Shown: positions 15,801 through 30,123, counted from the stretch's first letter. The stretch is 64,000 nt of DNA from Rhyacichthys aspro (GCA_036850595.1 CM072158.1:18732044-18796043), one strand, 5' to 3'. Program-made: numbers and translations. The notes: generated by a model from the letters alone, not told the origin.

Positions 15801-18800
15801 TCCCATAAGACCTACATTGTCAAATAAGTGTTCGACCCAGTGTTTGGGAACCACTACATTACAGTTCTTTATCTACTTCGCTCAAGGTCTTATATTGCCT
15901 GAATAATAAGTACTGTCTGAATAAGAAAAGCCCCATGTTGACTATAAATTAGAGCTGAATAATATTATCATTATTACAGTATAAACAATTGCAATATCCT
16001 TATTGCAAATAACTAATATGTGACAAAGATTCATATGGATGTCAAAATAATTCAGTCTTGTGTGGTGCAGCCTCATAGAAGGTCATGGCACCCCACTAAT
16101 GAAGCACTGTTTTAGGTTTAGGTTTATAAAGACCTGCATAAAAACATACCTTACAAATTAAATACAAATGTTTCATCAGTGAAGTGTAGTAATAATCATA
16201 ATCATAACTAGTCTTTTATTATCCCCGTGGTGAAATTCATAGTCAGCAACCACCACCAAGAGGCACCCAGCATGTTTTTAGATGTTGGTGGGGGGAACTG
16301 GAGAAAATCCACCCAAGCACGAAGAGAATATGCAAACTCCGCACAGAGTCAAACTCTGGACCTTCGTTCTGTGAGGCACCACCATGCCGTGTTGTAGTGT
16401 AGTATAGCATAGTGTAGCATAGTATAGCACATCAAAGTATAGTAGGCCTATAGTATAGTATAACTTTAGTTTAGTGTGGTATAGTATAGTGTAGTGTAAA
16501 TATAGTGTACAGTGGGATAGCATAGCATAGCATCACATAGTATAGTATAGCAGCAATTTTCTAATTGTCTCGTGGTGTGCTGGGGACTCTGCAAATAATA
16601 ACAGATTGCTTTTGACTGCATAACTTAGTGCAGATTGGAAAAAATGCATTTTGCAGCTGAGCCACTTCCTTCCTGCCCAATCTGATGTGACATCTCTCTC
16701 CATTTGTAAAAGTCAATATTTGTTTACTCAGTGTTTCTGTCTGAACGCCTGTCCATCAGTATGAATCATTTACATTACAGATGCAAAATGGGCAGCTACA
16801 CAACGTGCTTCCTGTCACACTTAACGGGATCACAAGAGAAACCACTTACTGTAAATGCTTCTACGAGCTTTGAGCTGACACTAGACTCACCCCCAACTGT
16901 AGCTGCGGTCTTAAGGAGAAAATGCATGTTAGTTTTTCAGTTGAATCAATGAAGCTGAACTGGTGAATTCAAATTGTATATAAGAACATTGTACTGGTTC
17001 CTGGTTAGCATTATAACTCCACAATATTATTTATTGGTATAGTAATATCAACAATGGCAATTGTTAGGTGAAATGCTGGTCTAAACTTGACAATAATGAC
17101 CACAGAACCCTGACAGGATGCACCAGGTCAACTCAGTTTATTCATTTTTTATATTTGGCAAGATTGAGCCTGGGTTGAGTGGGGTACTGAATGTAGAGTG
17201 GTTATATTTTCTGAAAGAAATAAAAAACAAAACAAATTACTGGAGTAATTAAAAATTAATTTGAATTTGAAATATACTTACATACACATAAGTTATTGAA
17301 ACAAGATTACTGACTTTGTGCACTCAGGATCAAACTCAGAGGGACAAAGGTTGTTTTTATATAATCCCTTTTTTTATTTTACCATATTTTGTTTTATCTG
17401 TTTGTTTTCAGTGTTTTTATTGTCGTGCACTTTACTTTGTAGGGGCAGTTTTATTCATTTCTTGGAGTGATGTGTAGTTTTTGGCATGCAGATTTAAATT
17501 AAACACCTAATGTCTCCTTTTCAGAGTGTATGAACAACTATGGTAGCCGTACAGGGACAAACATAAGGTGATGTCACTTTAAGAAATTGAAGCAAAAGGC
17601 ATTTAGTTAATAAATAATTTTGTTATGATAATACACTGCCAAAAAGACAGTTGAGTTGTATAAATACTACCGCATTTCAAACTGAGCACCTTCAAGAAGC
17701 CTTGCATGTTACAAATGTTCTGAATATGACCTAATTGAGAAATAGAACTGGACATGTCTGAGCCAGATATACACAGATGTTGGCCAGTCTTTTAACTTTC
17801 TGCCTGCTATGTCTGCTGTTGGCCTGTGGCTTTCTCTGTCCCAACCACACTAGCTTTAACACAATATATGCTCATAAATACAAACTGCATGTGTAAGGGT
17901 ATTAGTCATTAACTGGTAGCTGGTTAGAAAAGGAAGTGAATTCTGACTTTGGGGAATAATATGTGATTTAAAAAAAAATATTTTTGCTGATTCAGTGGCA
18001 GAAATAAGTATGTCCCATTCTTGGTCATAATAATATGCAAATTTTGTATTTACAGTATACTATATATAGCACAATTTAACACTGATTTACAAACTACACT
18101 GGGTATATGGGGTTGTTTGTTCACGAATGTAAAACCAACATAAAAAAATTGTTTGGTTTATTTTGAGACAGCTGGGAGGACCATATATTGTATATATACA
18201 CCACAGTAGGTATTGGATCTGCAAAACATCTGGAGAAGTATAAACTACATAAATGGCAAATGGCAATATCTTTTTTTATATATCCTATACCTTATGGGTT
18301 GCAGAGTGGCTAGACCTTAATAATATTAATTAAAAAAAAAAATTAAGAATTTAAACATTCACAGAACCCTGTTTTAAAGGTAAAATGTAAACAGTAAAAG
18401 CATAACTCAACTCTGTCAGGTTAGTGGCACCAGGAGAGTGAAAAATATTCACAACTCCGTGTAATGGTACAACATGATAAAGCAAGCCTCATGCATTTCT
18501 TTGACTCTTGTGTTTATATGTGTACCATATAACATTAAGACCACATAGTTATTTACTCCAAACTTCATATTAAGAAAACATGCAATAGGTGATATCTTTC
18601 TTTTGATATAAGATATAAGTTTGTTTATTTGAATTGTATTAAAAATCTATAGAGAAATACAAAGCTTTATATAGAGTTCAACATCTGTTTGCCACCACTA
18701 TTTTATTTAAGTTCTGATTGGACAATTCTATAAATAAAGCTTTATGTGAGTTTCCTTTGTATATTCATCAGCACTCTATTTTTAAGTCTTTTTCATGTTT

Positions 18801-21800
18801 CTTACAGGGAAAGAGTGCAGCCAGGATGAGAGTACTGCGGCAGCCATCTTCACAGTGCAGCTGGATGACTACCTGGGAGGAAAGCCTGTCCAGTTCAGAG
18901 AGCTCCAGGGAGTCGAGTCCACTGCCTTCACCAGCTACTTCAAAGGAGGCATCACCTACAAAGTATACACTCATGTCATTTTTAGACTAGATTTAGGTTA
19001 GTCTTACATAGCCTTGTCTTGCATATCCACTAAAAGACTAAAAGGAACAATTACTGCAGCAAAACTTACATGGGATTGGCAACTTTTCATACATTTCCTG
19101 GTGGTAGTGTAGATTTGCGTTGATGTCACATTTTCTGGCAAGATATGTCCTCGCAAGATGGTAGTGTGCCCTGAAAGTCACATACAGTACATATAGAGGG
19201 ATAACTGTTGAAATGGATGCACTTTGTCAGTAAAAGTAGAGTTAGTGTTCTTGTTTCGTGTCAAGAAGCCATACAAAATTGTGTTCAATACTATTGTTAA
19301 TTTTAAAGCTCTACATTTTTGGGTTAAATGTTAAATAGTGATTATGTTAGGGTGACCATTTGTCCCAATTTAACTATGACATGTCCTGATTTTTAGCCCC
19401 CTGTACCATGTCCCGGCGGATATTTACAAAAAACACTAAAATGTCCCAATTTGCCCTCTTCCTGTCCCAAATCGCCTGATTTTTTTACCCATCAAAAAAC
19501 CAAAGCAGCGCTCTGTGCTTGAAACTCATTTGTCTGTAGACTGTCTGTGTGTCAATCAAATAGTTACCATGACAACGGCAATATTAACCAATTAAAAAAG
19601 ATCAACAGCGTCCCTCGGGTCTGTAGGTCAATAATGATTGGTTTTGCTATTGCTAAGCTATCCTTCCCCACAGTTTGACCTGTCATCTGCCAAAAAGAAA
19701 GTCGTAATGTACAAACGAGCTCCTGGAACAACACAACTATCTACCGGATAATGAATATGCTTTCAAACACGGTAGAAAAGTTTTATATATTTGAAGTGAA
19801 ATAATAATAATACAGAAAAGTTAACACTAATCAATGTAAACAGTGCACGTTTTTTAATTAGTGTAGTATTGATTTCTGTTGCTGGAATTGCGTTAAAATT
19901 AAAGTGTGATTTTTTGGTTTGAAAATATGGCTACCCTATATTATGTAGAAATATAACAAAAAAAAGGAAAGTAAACATTTTCCTATGGTAAAAAATATTT
20001 TGATAGCATATTTCTTTTCTTTTTGTAAAGGTCAAGTTAAAGTTTAGTGTTAGCATAATAAAAATAAAATAAATAAAATAAAAATACACCTGTATCTGAG
20101 GTAAAAGGTTAGCCTATTGCTTGTTGCTAGGAACACAAAATTGCCTCAGTGAGTTTTCTATAAATTCTCTAGCGGTCTTCTAATTACTCACCGGTAACAG
20201 TGACTCATGGCAATTATGAAGCAGTAATATTAGCTTAATATTAACAGAGTCAGACCATGAACTTAAACAGTAGTCTATACTGTGTTTTTAATGGATGTAT
20301 TATTAGAACTTATTAGTTACTAATCTTATTATACATCCGTGTTTTTTTCCCGCTCAGACCGGAGGCGTCGCTTCCGGTTTCCACCATGTTGTCACCAATG
20401 AGCTAACGGCGCGCAGACTGCTCCACATCAAAGGCCGCCGCGTCGTCAGGGCAACGCAGGTGCCCCTCGATTGGTCCAGTTTCAACAGCGGAGACTGCTT
20501 CATCGTGGACCTAGGTGATGTGAGTACCCCAGCAAATCCAACTACACTTTTTAAAACTTGGCTAAATATCTATAAGAATGTTTTTGTTTGTGTAGAAAAT
20601 CTTTCAGTGGTGTGGAGCCAAGTGCAACAAGTTCGAGAGACTGAAAGCGGCACAAGTGGCTCGAGGTATCCGTGACAACGAGAGGAACGCCCGCGCCGAG
20701 TTAGTGGTGGTCGAAGAGGGGAGTGAACCCGTGCCTTTAACCGAGGTGAACTCTTCCACACTTTCCACAGCCTTCATTTATTCCGTTCCTCAGTGCTCCA
20801 TAGTCGTAGTCAAAATAATGGTAACTATATGGAAGAAGCAAAACTGAGTCACAGACATTTTTTTTTTCTTAGGGAAAATCAACAGGAAAAGGACAAGAAG
20901 AGCCTGGTAGCCTAGCTTTGCCACAACTAAATCTTACAATGAAATCGAATGCACCAAAATCTAAACAAGTGCAGAATAATAAATTGGTAGACCATGGACT
21001 CTTAATGTTTCTGGTAATTATTAGGTTAATGTCAACAAATTAATTAGAACTTGTCCCTTTTTCACCTTGATTATTGCAACAGGCTGTTTTGTTACCCGTA
21101 GCATTAACATTTTTATTCAATTTTAGCAGAGTCATTGGTTAGGAGTATTGGTGCTTTTCTAATTTTCTGTAAATCAGCTTCCATGCTGTAATGTGTTTCA
21201 GTGTTATCCACTAATTGTCTTCCCTCATAATCTCATTTGTCACTTTATCAGGTCCTTGGAGACAAACCAGAGCTGCCAGAGGGAGATGACGACGATGACA
21301 TCAGCGCGGACATGTCCAACAGGAAAATGGCCAAACTGTATATGGTAAAATACAGACTGACACATTTCATCAGTCAGTTCAGTCAGATCAGTGCTCAAAT
21401 GCTGAAAAGTCTTTTTTATATGCTGTAATACAAGGACATTTTTTATATTGTTTGATCATTCTGGTTTGTTAAACTTGTGGTACATTGGCTAATTTACAGA
21501 CACACACATTTATAGTCTGTCCTATTGATTACAAAATGTACTACAATGAAAATGTCAAAAATATTTGCACATACCACAAATAGAATCCTTTGATGCAAAC
21601 ACTTGTCAAGAACAGACTTGGATTTGTTCCTTTTCTATTATTAGAGCTGTCAGTTTTTGTTTTAAATACTTGTCTGCGACAGGTTTCTGATGCTTCCGGA
21701 TCCATGAAACTGACCCTGGTGAGGGAAGAAAATCCATTTCATCAGAGCGACCTGCTCTCAGACGAGTGCTTCATCCTGGACCACGGCAAAAACAAGATGA

Positions 21801-24800
21801 TATTTGTTTGGAAAGGTAACGTGAAAAGACACATGAGAGACAGCTTAGGGGGATATTCTGGGTCTATTGTTGGTCTGTTACCTGTAGTAGATTTCTGTGT
21901 GTGGTCACGCTGTCTGAAGAGATGGACAGGCAGTAGGGGTCAGGTCATTATATTTCCATTGCCAAAAAAGGTACAAAGTGTTAAGAAAAAAGCATTCTGT
22001 AAACCTTTTGGTTGCATCTTCATAAGAGATGAAGCTGTCTTGCGATTGAATGGTATAAAATCTTTACTTTGATATAAAGTAAATGTAAAAACACAAAACA
22101 CCAGTGTTTCCTGACATAAAGCATGTTCTGTTCTTGTCAAAAAGGTCATACTCCAAAAAGAAAAAAAAAAGCTAAATGCTATACTTTTCCCCCCAAAAAT
22201 GAATATTTATTAGCAATTAGAATGTTTTTTTAGCAGTTTTAGATAAAGTCGGCAATGTATGTCTCTTTCTCAGAGAACAACGAAAAGATTGCATTCTCTG
22301 TCTGTATTGCATTAAACTGGAGAAGAACTTTTGACATTAAAGAGTCTTCAAAATGTTGAAAACGTATGTGAATGTTCAAAAGCTGGGATTAAACTACAAA
22401 CAATAAGGCTCATTCATGAAGCTTCTTGCTTAGAGATTTGTACTTAAGCATTATTTAAGAAGAGTTTGGCATTCACCAATGTTTTATTAACTGGAAAACA
22501 GTCCCTTTGGAAGAACAAATCCCCAAAACAGTATGACACACTCTCATGCACACCTCATCCCTAACATTAACAATGTTCTATAATACCATCAGACATACGT
22601 TAAAACAAATTATTTTAATTAAACTATGATTGTAGACAGCACCATTTTACTTTTCTTTAAATGAATATGCATGCAGAGCTCTATTTCTGTCTTTGTCTGA
22701 GTTTACCTAAACAGGAGGAAATCTATTTACTATCTATCTACTGTGTCCCCAGTGGTCTGCTCAAACTAATTCTGCATTGGTGTGGCCAGTATTTTGGCAT
22801 TCCACTGCAGTTTCAAACTAAGCTATATGTAGTACGCCTCCAAACCAATATTAATTTGTTTAAAAAGACATTTTTTGCTTTTATTGTTAACTGTTCACTG
22901 CCTTTCTGAGCCTGGTTAGTTCTCAGACTTTACTCACAAACTATCTTCTGCTGGTAATACACTCACTATTTACAAGAACAACATACAACCCTTACCTTAT
23001 TCCATGATGATGTTATTTTTCAGGACATAATGCCAACGCCAGTGAAAGGAAGGAGGCAATGAAAACAGCGGAGGGTTTCATTCAACAGATGGGATATCCC
23101 GCAAACACACAGGTTAGCCTCTGTTTATAACTCTTCTCATAATACATTCTTTAAAAAATAGGCACTTCAGAGATTACATCTAAATAGTTCATCCAATACG
23201 CACACATCCAAAAGTGCTTTTTGATGTGGCCTGTAGTAAAAAATTAAATAAGAGAAGAAGCTGTAAATCTGTCCAAAAAAGGTTCCACTTAGGATACCAC
23301 TGTAGGTACTAAACTATTTATACAGGTAGTTAACTGTTAGAGGAAAAGATGAGACAACAATGCTTTTTACAGGTATTACAAGTTCTTCTTCGTCTGTTGT
23401 TGTCCAAAAATTGAGAGTTTTTTAAACCTTAACAAAAGGAGTGTATGAAAACCAATTAAAGGAAAAGTGGGTCTACTTTTTAGCATGACTTTTTCCATAT
23501 AATGTTTCTAATTTTAGCCGATGAAAGAAGGCAGTTCTAGAGACAGTTTTATTCATGTATCAAATGACATATTCAGGTCAAAGATGTAAGATGCAAATGT
23601 GATAAAAAATAAATAAATTTAAAAAGGGGAGGGAAAAATAAGTTTTAAATAAGAAGGTTAAGGGGGGTTTTATAATCGTTTTTTTTGCATCAGTATGGTA
23701 TGTGTTGGGTCAGTATGGGACAGTTTCATTGGCAAAAGTAACGATAGCACCCAAGATAGTTCCTTGGCTTTTGGTTACTAAAGTTAGTTAGGTGCCATTA
23801 TAAAAAGAGGGAGCTATATACTGCAGTATGATAAATCTATTTATGGTTGCCTTTTTACAACTGGCAAAGGGAGTACCAACGAAAACTCGGGTACATTTAC
23901 ATTGTTTAATGTTGATAATTGATTGATGATTGTTGTAAACTGTCCCTTTTCAAATAAATAAATAAATATAAAGAAAGGTGGAAAAGTATAAAAAAACACA
24001 AAATGATAATAAAATAATTTACAAAAATGTAAAAAAGCTGTGTCTCTGTGGTGCTATTCTGTTTGGAGATCTCTCTTGATCAAGTTGAAACAGGACACTG
24101 AGTCACTCCAAGAATAGATAAGGAGAGATTGGTTTCTTATCATTTTGGTGCTGGTCACATGTACAAAGTGGGCAGTCAAATTATAATTAAAATAAATGCA
24201 CCCTGCACTTAGTGGAAACATGTTGTACATTGAGATGTACTTCTTTCTGACCTTTCGTATTCTTTCTCTATTCCTAAAGATGTGAGTATAAATGTCTTAT
24301 AGATCCAGGTGCTTCCGGAAGGAGGGGAGACTCCAATGTTCAAGCAGTTCTTCCTGAGTTGGAAAGACAAGGACCAGAGTGAAGGCTTTGGGAAGGTGTT
24401 CATCACCGAAAGGATCGCTCATATCCAGCAGGTGGAGTTCGACGCCTCCAAACTTCACGAGTCCCAACACATGGCGGCGCAGTACAACATGGTGGACGAC
24501 GGCAGTGGGGACACACAGGTGCCTTTCATTTGGTTTGGGAAATCTGGATGATATTGGATTGTAGTATTGAAGTTTGTGATTGTGTTTTCCTGCAGATCTG
24601 GAGAGTGGAGAGCAGTGGCCGGGTGCCAGTTGAAGCTAAGAGCTACGGACAGTTCTATGGAGGAGACTGTTACATTATACTTTACACTTATGGAAAGAGA
24701 CAGATCATCTACACCTGGTAAAACCTTGTGCTGTCTGTTTGAAGCAAGTAGTGGTCATGGGGCCTGTTCATATTAGGCCCTCGACCCACCCCTGTCCGGC

Positions 24801-27800
24801 CCTCAGGAGGCTTGTGTCAGAAAAGGAATTCATTCAGAGTGTAGTGTAGTATTTTGAAGGCACTTGAAAACTCTTTGCCAAATAGTGTCAACAATAATAT
24901 AACACTCACTCATAAACTGTTCATAAACTGCATGTGTTCTGTCAGCTGAGGTTAGGCAGGTATTTTTGTGTTGAGGGGAAGCTGGAATAGACTATTATTG
25001 TTAAAAGTGTAAAATGCCAAGCCAGGTTTTAGAACAAAATGGAAAGAGTAGATCTAAAACAGAGAATGATGTAGCTGTGACGGTGGCATATATTTCACAT
25101 ATGTGTTTTTATTAAGCGTGAGTTCACTGTGTTGGTCTGGCCCTCCACAAAAGTCCCAGGTTCTAATGTGGCCCTTGGATAAAAAATAATTGCCGACCCC
25201 TGCACTAGAAGTACAATTTTGGACCACTAAGTCCCAAGTCATGGAGGGGTTAGAGATTTTTTTTTAAGATAAAATGATACAAAATCATAGGGGTAATGTG
25301 GACAAATAAACAAGTTAGGCTGTACATGACCTGGTTAGATTAGTCTAGCATTGACTAAACTAAACATTAAATTCTTATGTCTTCTTGCATATGATAGTTA
25401 CACTTTACATATCAAAAAGACATTTAAACTCTGAAATGTTTTTTTAATGTTCAACTGCTAGACTTCCTGCCATCCTCATTAGAAGAGTTGCATAATGTCA
25501 CTGTGACATGTCTTGTCTGATGATAAGAAATTAAAAGTTAACTTAACGTAATACCAAATGAACATTTTGGCGTATCAAAATAATTGTGCAATCAGAGCAA
25601 CATCAAACTGTGTAAGTGATCAAGGCAGCCCGGAGCTTAAATCAACTTGAACAGATGAGAAACAGAAGATTCAAATATATCAAGACATATTGGTAATGCC
25701 CAGTCTATTACAAGTATTTATTTTTTTAGCAGAGCAATCAGACACTTTTTTGTTTTCTGTCAGAAAGTGAAAAAAGTATTTTGAAATGAAGCACTAAGTC
25801 TAAACCAGCTCCAAACAGCACTACTATCAAAGTTGTATCTGAGGTGGTTTTGCATAGCTTCCTCCCCGACACGCTCTGTTGCTCAGCTTCCTGCATTAAC
25901 ACTGATAAATGTTAATCCTGTCTTTGCTTCCTGAATCATTGTGTTATCTCTGTGGAAACGTTAGACTTGAAATGCACTGAATCAGAAACAAATTAGCAAT
26001 GTAAAACCAAACTACACCTGTCTTTTAAAAACCAAATTGTAACCATAGCTAAATGTCATCTTCTGTGCTGCCTTCAGGCAAGGAGCCAGCAGTTCAGTGG
26101 ACGATCTGACAGCCTCAGCCTTCCTCACTGTGGACCTGGACCGCTCTCTGGGAGGAAACGCAGTGCAGGTATTCAGGGCATTAAAGGAAAAACAAAACTC
26201 TTTGAAAATGTCCTCATATTTTATTAAGTTAGTCGTACTTGATGGGATTATAAATATCTCATTATACTTAGGTTTTTCAACAGAGGTAAATCAATATTTC
26301 AAGAGTAAAGTGGGCAAAAGAATGTTAACTGGATAGTAGATAAGGCACACTTAAGGAATGCAATAAAAAGGAATCAGCACTGAGGGACAGGTAAATCGTT
26401 GTCTATTCAAATGATAATTAACTAAAAAATCAACATACTTGTCAATGAAGTATGAAGAAACCAAATATTCACATGATTTAATCAAAAAGATGAACAGATG
26501 AATTAACAGATGACATAATCAAATAGCATTTTTATTCAGGAGAACTTAGAGGGAAGATAATCTTTTGAAGTAGCCTTCGAACCAAACAGCCTGTGCCTGC
26601 CTGTGGATTCCTTCCACACATAACTTCCACCTTCCATAAATAACCAAAAAATCTATCACTGATTTTTTTGTAAAGTTGCTGATTGCCAATTCCTTTTTTA
26701 AATTTGTCTGTAATCAAGATTCTTCTGCCATTTTTATTGTCCGCATTTCAACCATTCAAGTATATTCAACTACTTAAACACTGGGTACCCCCCTTTAAAT
26801 TCAGGGACATATTTGGTGATGATACCTTTTATATATATTTTTTTTATTTTACTTACAAAAAACTATACAAATTCTGCTTTTTCTGTTTTTCATGCAGTTT
26901 ATCATTTTCTTTCACACCATTTAAACCTTAAACAAATCACAAACTTTTCAAATTTTCACATATTTAATAACTTTTTTGTACCTGTTACCTTACTGTTGCT
27001 GATCTGAAATTATCACTGTAAACATTCATACATTTTTGGACATGGTAGCGTTACAGTGACTGCTATGCTCTCACTCTAAGCTTACAATTTAGCATTTGTT
27101 TGTTGTTGTAGGTCCGGGTGTGTCAGGGCAAAGAGCCTGCACATCTTCTAAGTCTGTTCAAATCCAAACCACTCATTATTTATAAGAACGGTACGTCCCG
27201 CCTCGGAGGCTCTCTTCCTCTTCCTCCAACACGACTGTTCCAGGTGCGACGGAACCTGGCCACCATCACCAGGATAGCAGAGGTGAGCTTTCCATCCTTT
27301 ATCACTATTCATATATCAGACTTAAAAAAACTAAGCCTCTGTCAAATTGTGCAGTTTTTGCCATCACAGACAAATAGTTATTGAGATAAATCAAGTTAAA
27401 GCTTTAAATCAGTGGTTGTATGTACATTGTTACAAGATTGGATGTAAAATATCTGCCTGTGTCAGAACTTTAGGACAATTATAGAGAACAGTGCTTTGAC
27501 CTCTATTAGATACAGTTATAATATGACACATGACACATTTAAACGATGCCCTTTTCCCCAAACACAAACATATACATATAATATTTTACTTCTTCTTTTA
27601 TACATTAATGCCATGTTGACACTTGAATGAAAATTGTAATAAATATAGTTTGGAGATTGTAGGTTGTAGAATTTAGTAAACAGTTTACTGAAGGTTGTAT
27701 ATGACATACATAGGCATGAATCCCAAATTAGGGTGTATTGCATATTATTTGTTTCCCCTATTGTTATAGCAATATACACATTGCAAAGAACACAATAGTA

Positions 27801-30123
27801 TTCAGACATTCACACTGTAAAAGTAAGTGGCCGAGGTGAGCTAGACTAAGTTCTATTTGATACTGTGTAATACATTATTTGTTATAAATATATAAATATA
27901 ATCCTAGGTGGATGCGTGCGCCGCCAGTCTGAACTCAAACGACGCCTTCCTGCTGAAGCTGCCTGACGGACGGGGTTACCTGTGGATGGGGAAAGGGGCC
28001 AGTAAAGAGGAGGAAAAAGGAGCAGAGTACATGAGCAAAGAGCTGAACTGCAGCCCCACACGCATCACGGAAGGAAAGGAATCAGGTCAGCACAAAATCA
28101 AATACATGATCAGATTAGACAGGAGTGCAGCCAAATAGTTCCTTGTCTCCAACACTCCACTTCAAAGAGGTGTTGTTAAAGCACATCAACAGTCACCATT
28201 CTGTTTGAAAGTCTGCATTAGCATAATTACTGTATTTAAAAAGAAAAGTAGACATTTAAAACATTGTCTCCAAATATTCTGAAAATATAGTTTTTTCTTG
28301 TTTTACAATTTTATGCCTTGACTCTACTAACAGTGTAACATCAAAAAACAGTGGAATTTTCAGTTTGAGTTGTAACCCTCTGAGGCTCCAGTTTGTGAAT
28401 TATAATTTATAAACTGAAACAGTGAGGGATATTCAGTTCCAGGTCATTCACAACAACAACAAACAAATAAAAGTTTTGTCATAATTTATATCTCTTGATA
28501 TAAAAAATGATGTGCTAAATGTTAAGACAAAGGAATGTAAATGACCTGGAAAATAGTTAAAAAGAGTAGGAGAGTGTCTTTGAAGACCTATATGATTAAA
28601 AGGTGAAAATATCCAATGAACAGTGCTGTGTAAATAAAAGCAGGGAAGGGTTTATTTAACAATTAATATTTTTAGAAATTCAAATTGCAATGTTGTCCTA
28701 ACATCTATATGTGAAACTTGTTCAGGTGATATGTGTTTTTGTTGTTGCAGCTGACTTCTGGGCAGCTTTAGGAGGAAAGAGCGAGTACCAGACTTCAGAA
28801 AGACTTGAGAGTCAAACCATGGCACATCCACCTCGTCTGTTCGGCTGTTCCAACAAGACTGGAAGATTTATTGTACGTTCTATATTAGCACTTAGAACCC
28901 ATTAGATTAACAGCCCCTTTTTTTTCTATCCCTTGCTTGCTTGGATTTTACTGTTCAAGCATACAGTATTTTCTGACTGGATCAACCTCTTCCTCATCCT
29001 TTAGTTGTCTGTTTATTTGTTGTGATAATTCTAGTCTCACTTCAATCAGGGTTTATTATAGAGAGGACGTGTTAACCGTGCTTTTTCTTGCTGAGCAGAT
29101 TGAAGAGGTTCCAGGAGAGTTCACACAGGACGACCTGGCTGAAGACGATGTGATGCTGCTGGACGTGTGGGATCAGGTAAAGCCGACACATGACAAACAG
29201 GAGTTTGAAACTATAGGTAAACAGTCTGACTAAATACAAATGATGGTCATCAAGATAATACACCCAATTGTCACAATTAGTTCACAGTTGATTAAAATCA
29301 TATTAGTCAAATACGCGCACATGTTACTGCTTGCTTCTGTCAGTGAACACACCACAGCCTGGCTCTAAATAGGGAACAGATCAGTTTGCCCCCCACTGAT
29401 TGCACCTTTATACTGAATGTTTGCTGTTTGCTGTTTACTGTGACTGAGCTGGGGTAGACACAAAAGAGCAAGCGAGAAACAAGGATCCATCAGTTGGCAG
29501 CCCTAAAGGAAACATCATTACTACAATACACATACAATACACTGAGGGTTTACACATTGTTTATTCATTTATCAGACAAAGTGATCCAAAAAGAGGCACC
29601 AAGAGATTACAAAGGTGGGATTCAGTAGTAAGTAAGTGGGCTGTATTTGATGGTCAATGCGACAGTCTTTTAAAATGCAAACTGTGTGTCACTAGTGTCT
29701 GACCTTCTGTTTATTCACTGTCATTTGTTTGGTCTAAAACAAAAAGTGATGCAATGCAAGAACAGTTATATGGTTGAGTGCATGATGAGTGCATGACAAA
29801 ATATAAATATACTTATCTGTTGTAGGTGTTTGTTTGGATTGGTAAGGATGCTAATGAAGTGGAGAGGAAGGAATCTGTCAAATCAGGTTTGATTGTTTAA
29901 AATTCAATACGTCTAGTGCTTTATATTCTGATATTGTATTAATGATGTTTTCTTTGCAGCTAAACAGTACATAGAGAGTGACCCAAGTGGCCGGGACAAG
30001 CAAACTCCAGTTGTGGTAATGAAACAGGGCCATGAGCCCCCCACCTTCACGGGCTGGTTCCTGGCCTGGGACCCCTCCCACTGGGACGCTGTCACCAGAA
30101 GCATGAGGTCTCTCAATGTTTAG
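12871..30123 (+). CDS. scin: Scinderin (adseverin), complete, 16 coding exons
   Basis: Coding exons: 12871-13060, 18808-18962, 20358-20519, 20596-20745, 21252-21344, 21683-21815, 23024-23112, 24303-24518, 24596-24717, 26078-26168, 27112-27282, 27908-28085, 28751-28872, 29099-29176, 29826-29886 and 29960-30123. They sum to 2175 bp, 724 residues plus stop (human 715), with every splice phase consistent. The protein has six gelsolin repeats, roughly residues 15-110, 135-230, 260-350, 395-485, 525-590 and 625-710. Hallmarks seen are LELVPVPE, the hydrophobic-rich GDCFIVDLG and GDCYIILYTY cores, the acidic DDDDD linker near residue 239, and GCSNKTGRF. In the family it severs, caps and nucleates actin filaments under calcium and is inhibited by phosphoinositides, acting in secretion and cortical actin control. 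The length and lack of a villin headpiece exclude villin. The flanking tmem106b and arl4a favour scin over the scinla/scinlb paralogues. The start is chosen by N-terminal match to human SCIN. The exon 15 donor (GTTTGA) is weak. Confidence 0.96.
13232..13541. mobile_element. hAT-like MITE in scin intron 1
   Basis: About 310 bp lies between CTGTGCTGCACAATATTGG and GCAATATAGTGCATCCCA, whose reverse complement starts TGGGATGCACTATATTGC. The flanking 8-mers actgaaat and agtgaaat match at seven of eight positions, supporting an hAT target duplication. The interior has the ATATCGCGATAAT-like core seen in many fish CTGCACAATATTG elements. No coding capacity. Confidence 0.7.
15714..15780. repeat. Degenerate TATGG/GTGGT short tandem repeat
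   Basis: Runs of TATAG, TATGG and GTGGT units lie in scin intron 1. They are probably related to the larger pentanucleotide array about 650 bp downstream. Confidence 0.6.
16394..16556. repeat. Pentanucleotide minisatellite (TATAG/CATAG units)
   Basis: An array of 5-bp units, mostly TATAG, TGTAG and CATAG with occasional insertions, spans about 160 bp in scin intron 1. A 23-bp interval near 16440-16470 is more diverged. The array causes long spurious open frames on the minus strand. Confidence 0.8.
19348..19938. mobile_element. hAT-like nonautonomous element in scin intron 2
   Basis: About 590 bp begins TAGGGTGACCATTTG and ends AAATATGGCTACCCTA, an inverted terminal pair with one mismatch in the outer 12 bp or so. 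The flanking 8-mers gattatgt and tattatgt match at seven of eight positions, as expected for a hAT insertion. The interior contains repeated GTCCC/TGTCC-rich segments after the left end. No transposase frame is seen. Confidence 0.75.
25130..25202. repeat. End of a hAT-like element in scin intron 9
   Basis: The sequence ending TTGCCGACCCCTG, preceded by GGCCCTTGGAT and GGTCTGGCCCTCC, is the reverse complement of the CAGGGGTCGGCAA terminus found in many vertebrate hAT-derived repeats. The left end was not found with confidence, so only the recognisable part is given. Confidence 0.5.

Noticed and set aside
16278..16523. 81-codon tyrosine/leucine-rich minus-strand frame
   Set aside because: Translation of the TATAG pentanucleotide array.
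21590..22072. 160-codon plus-strand frame read as a single gene
   Set aside because: Only 21683-21815 is coding, as scin exon 6 bounded by AG and GTAAC. The rest is read-through into introns.
12871..30123. Villin or gelsolin as the identity of the six-repeat gene
   Set aside because: No villin headpiece after the sixth repeat, no signal peptide as in plasma gelsolin, and both flanking genes match the SCIN locus.
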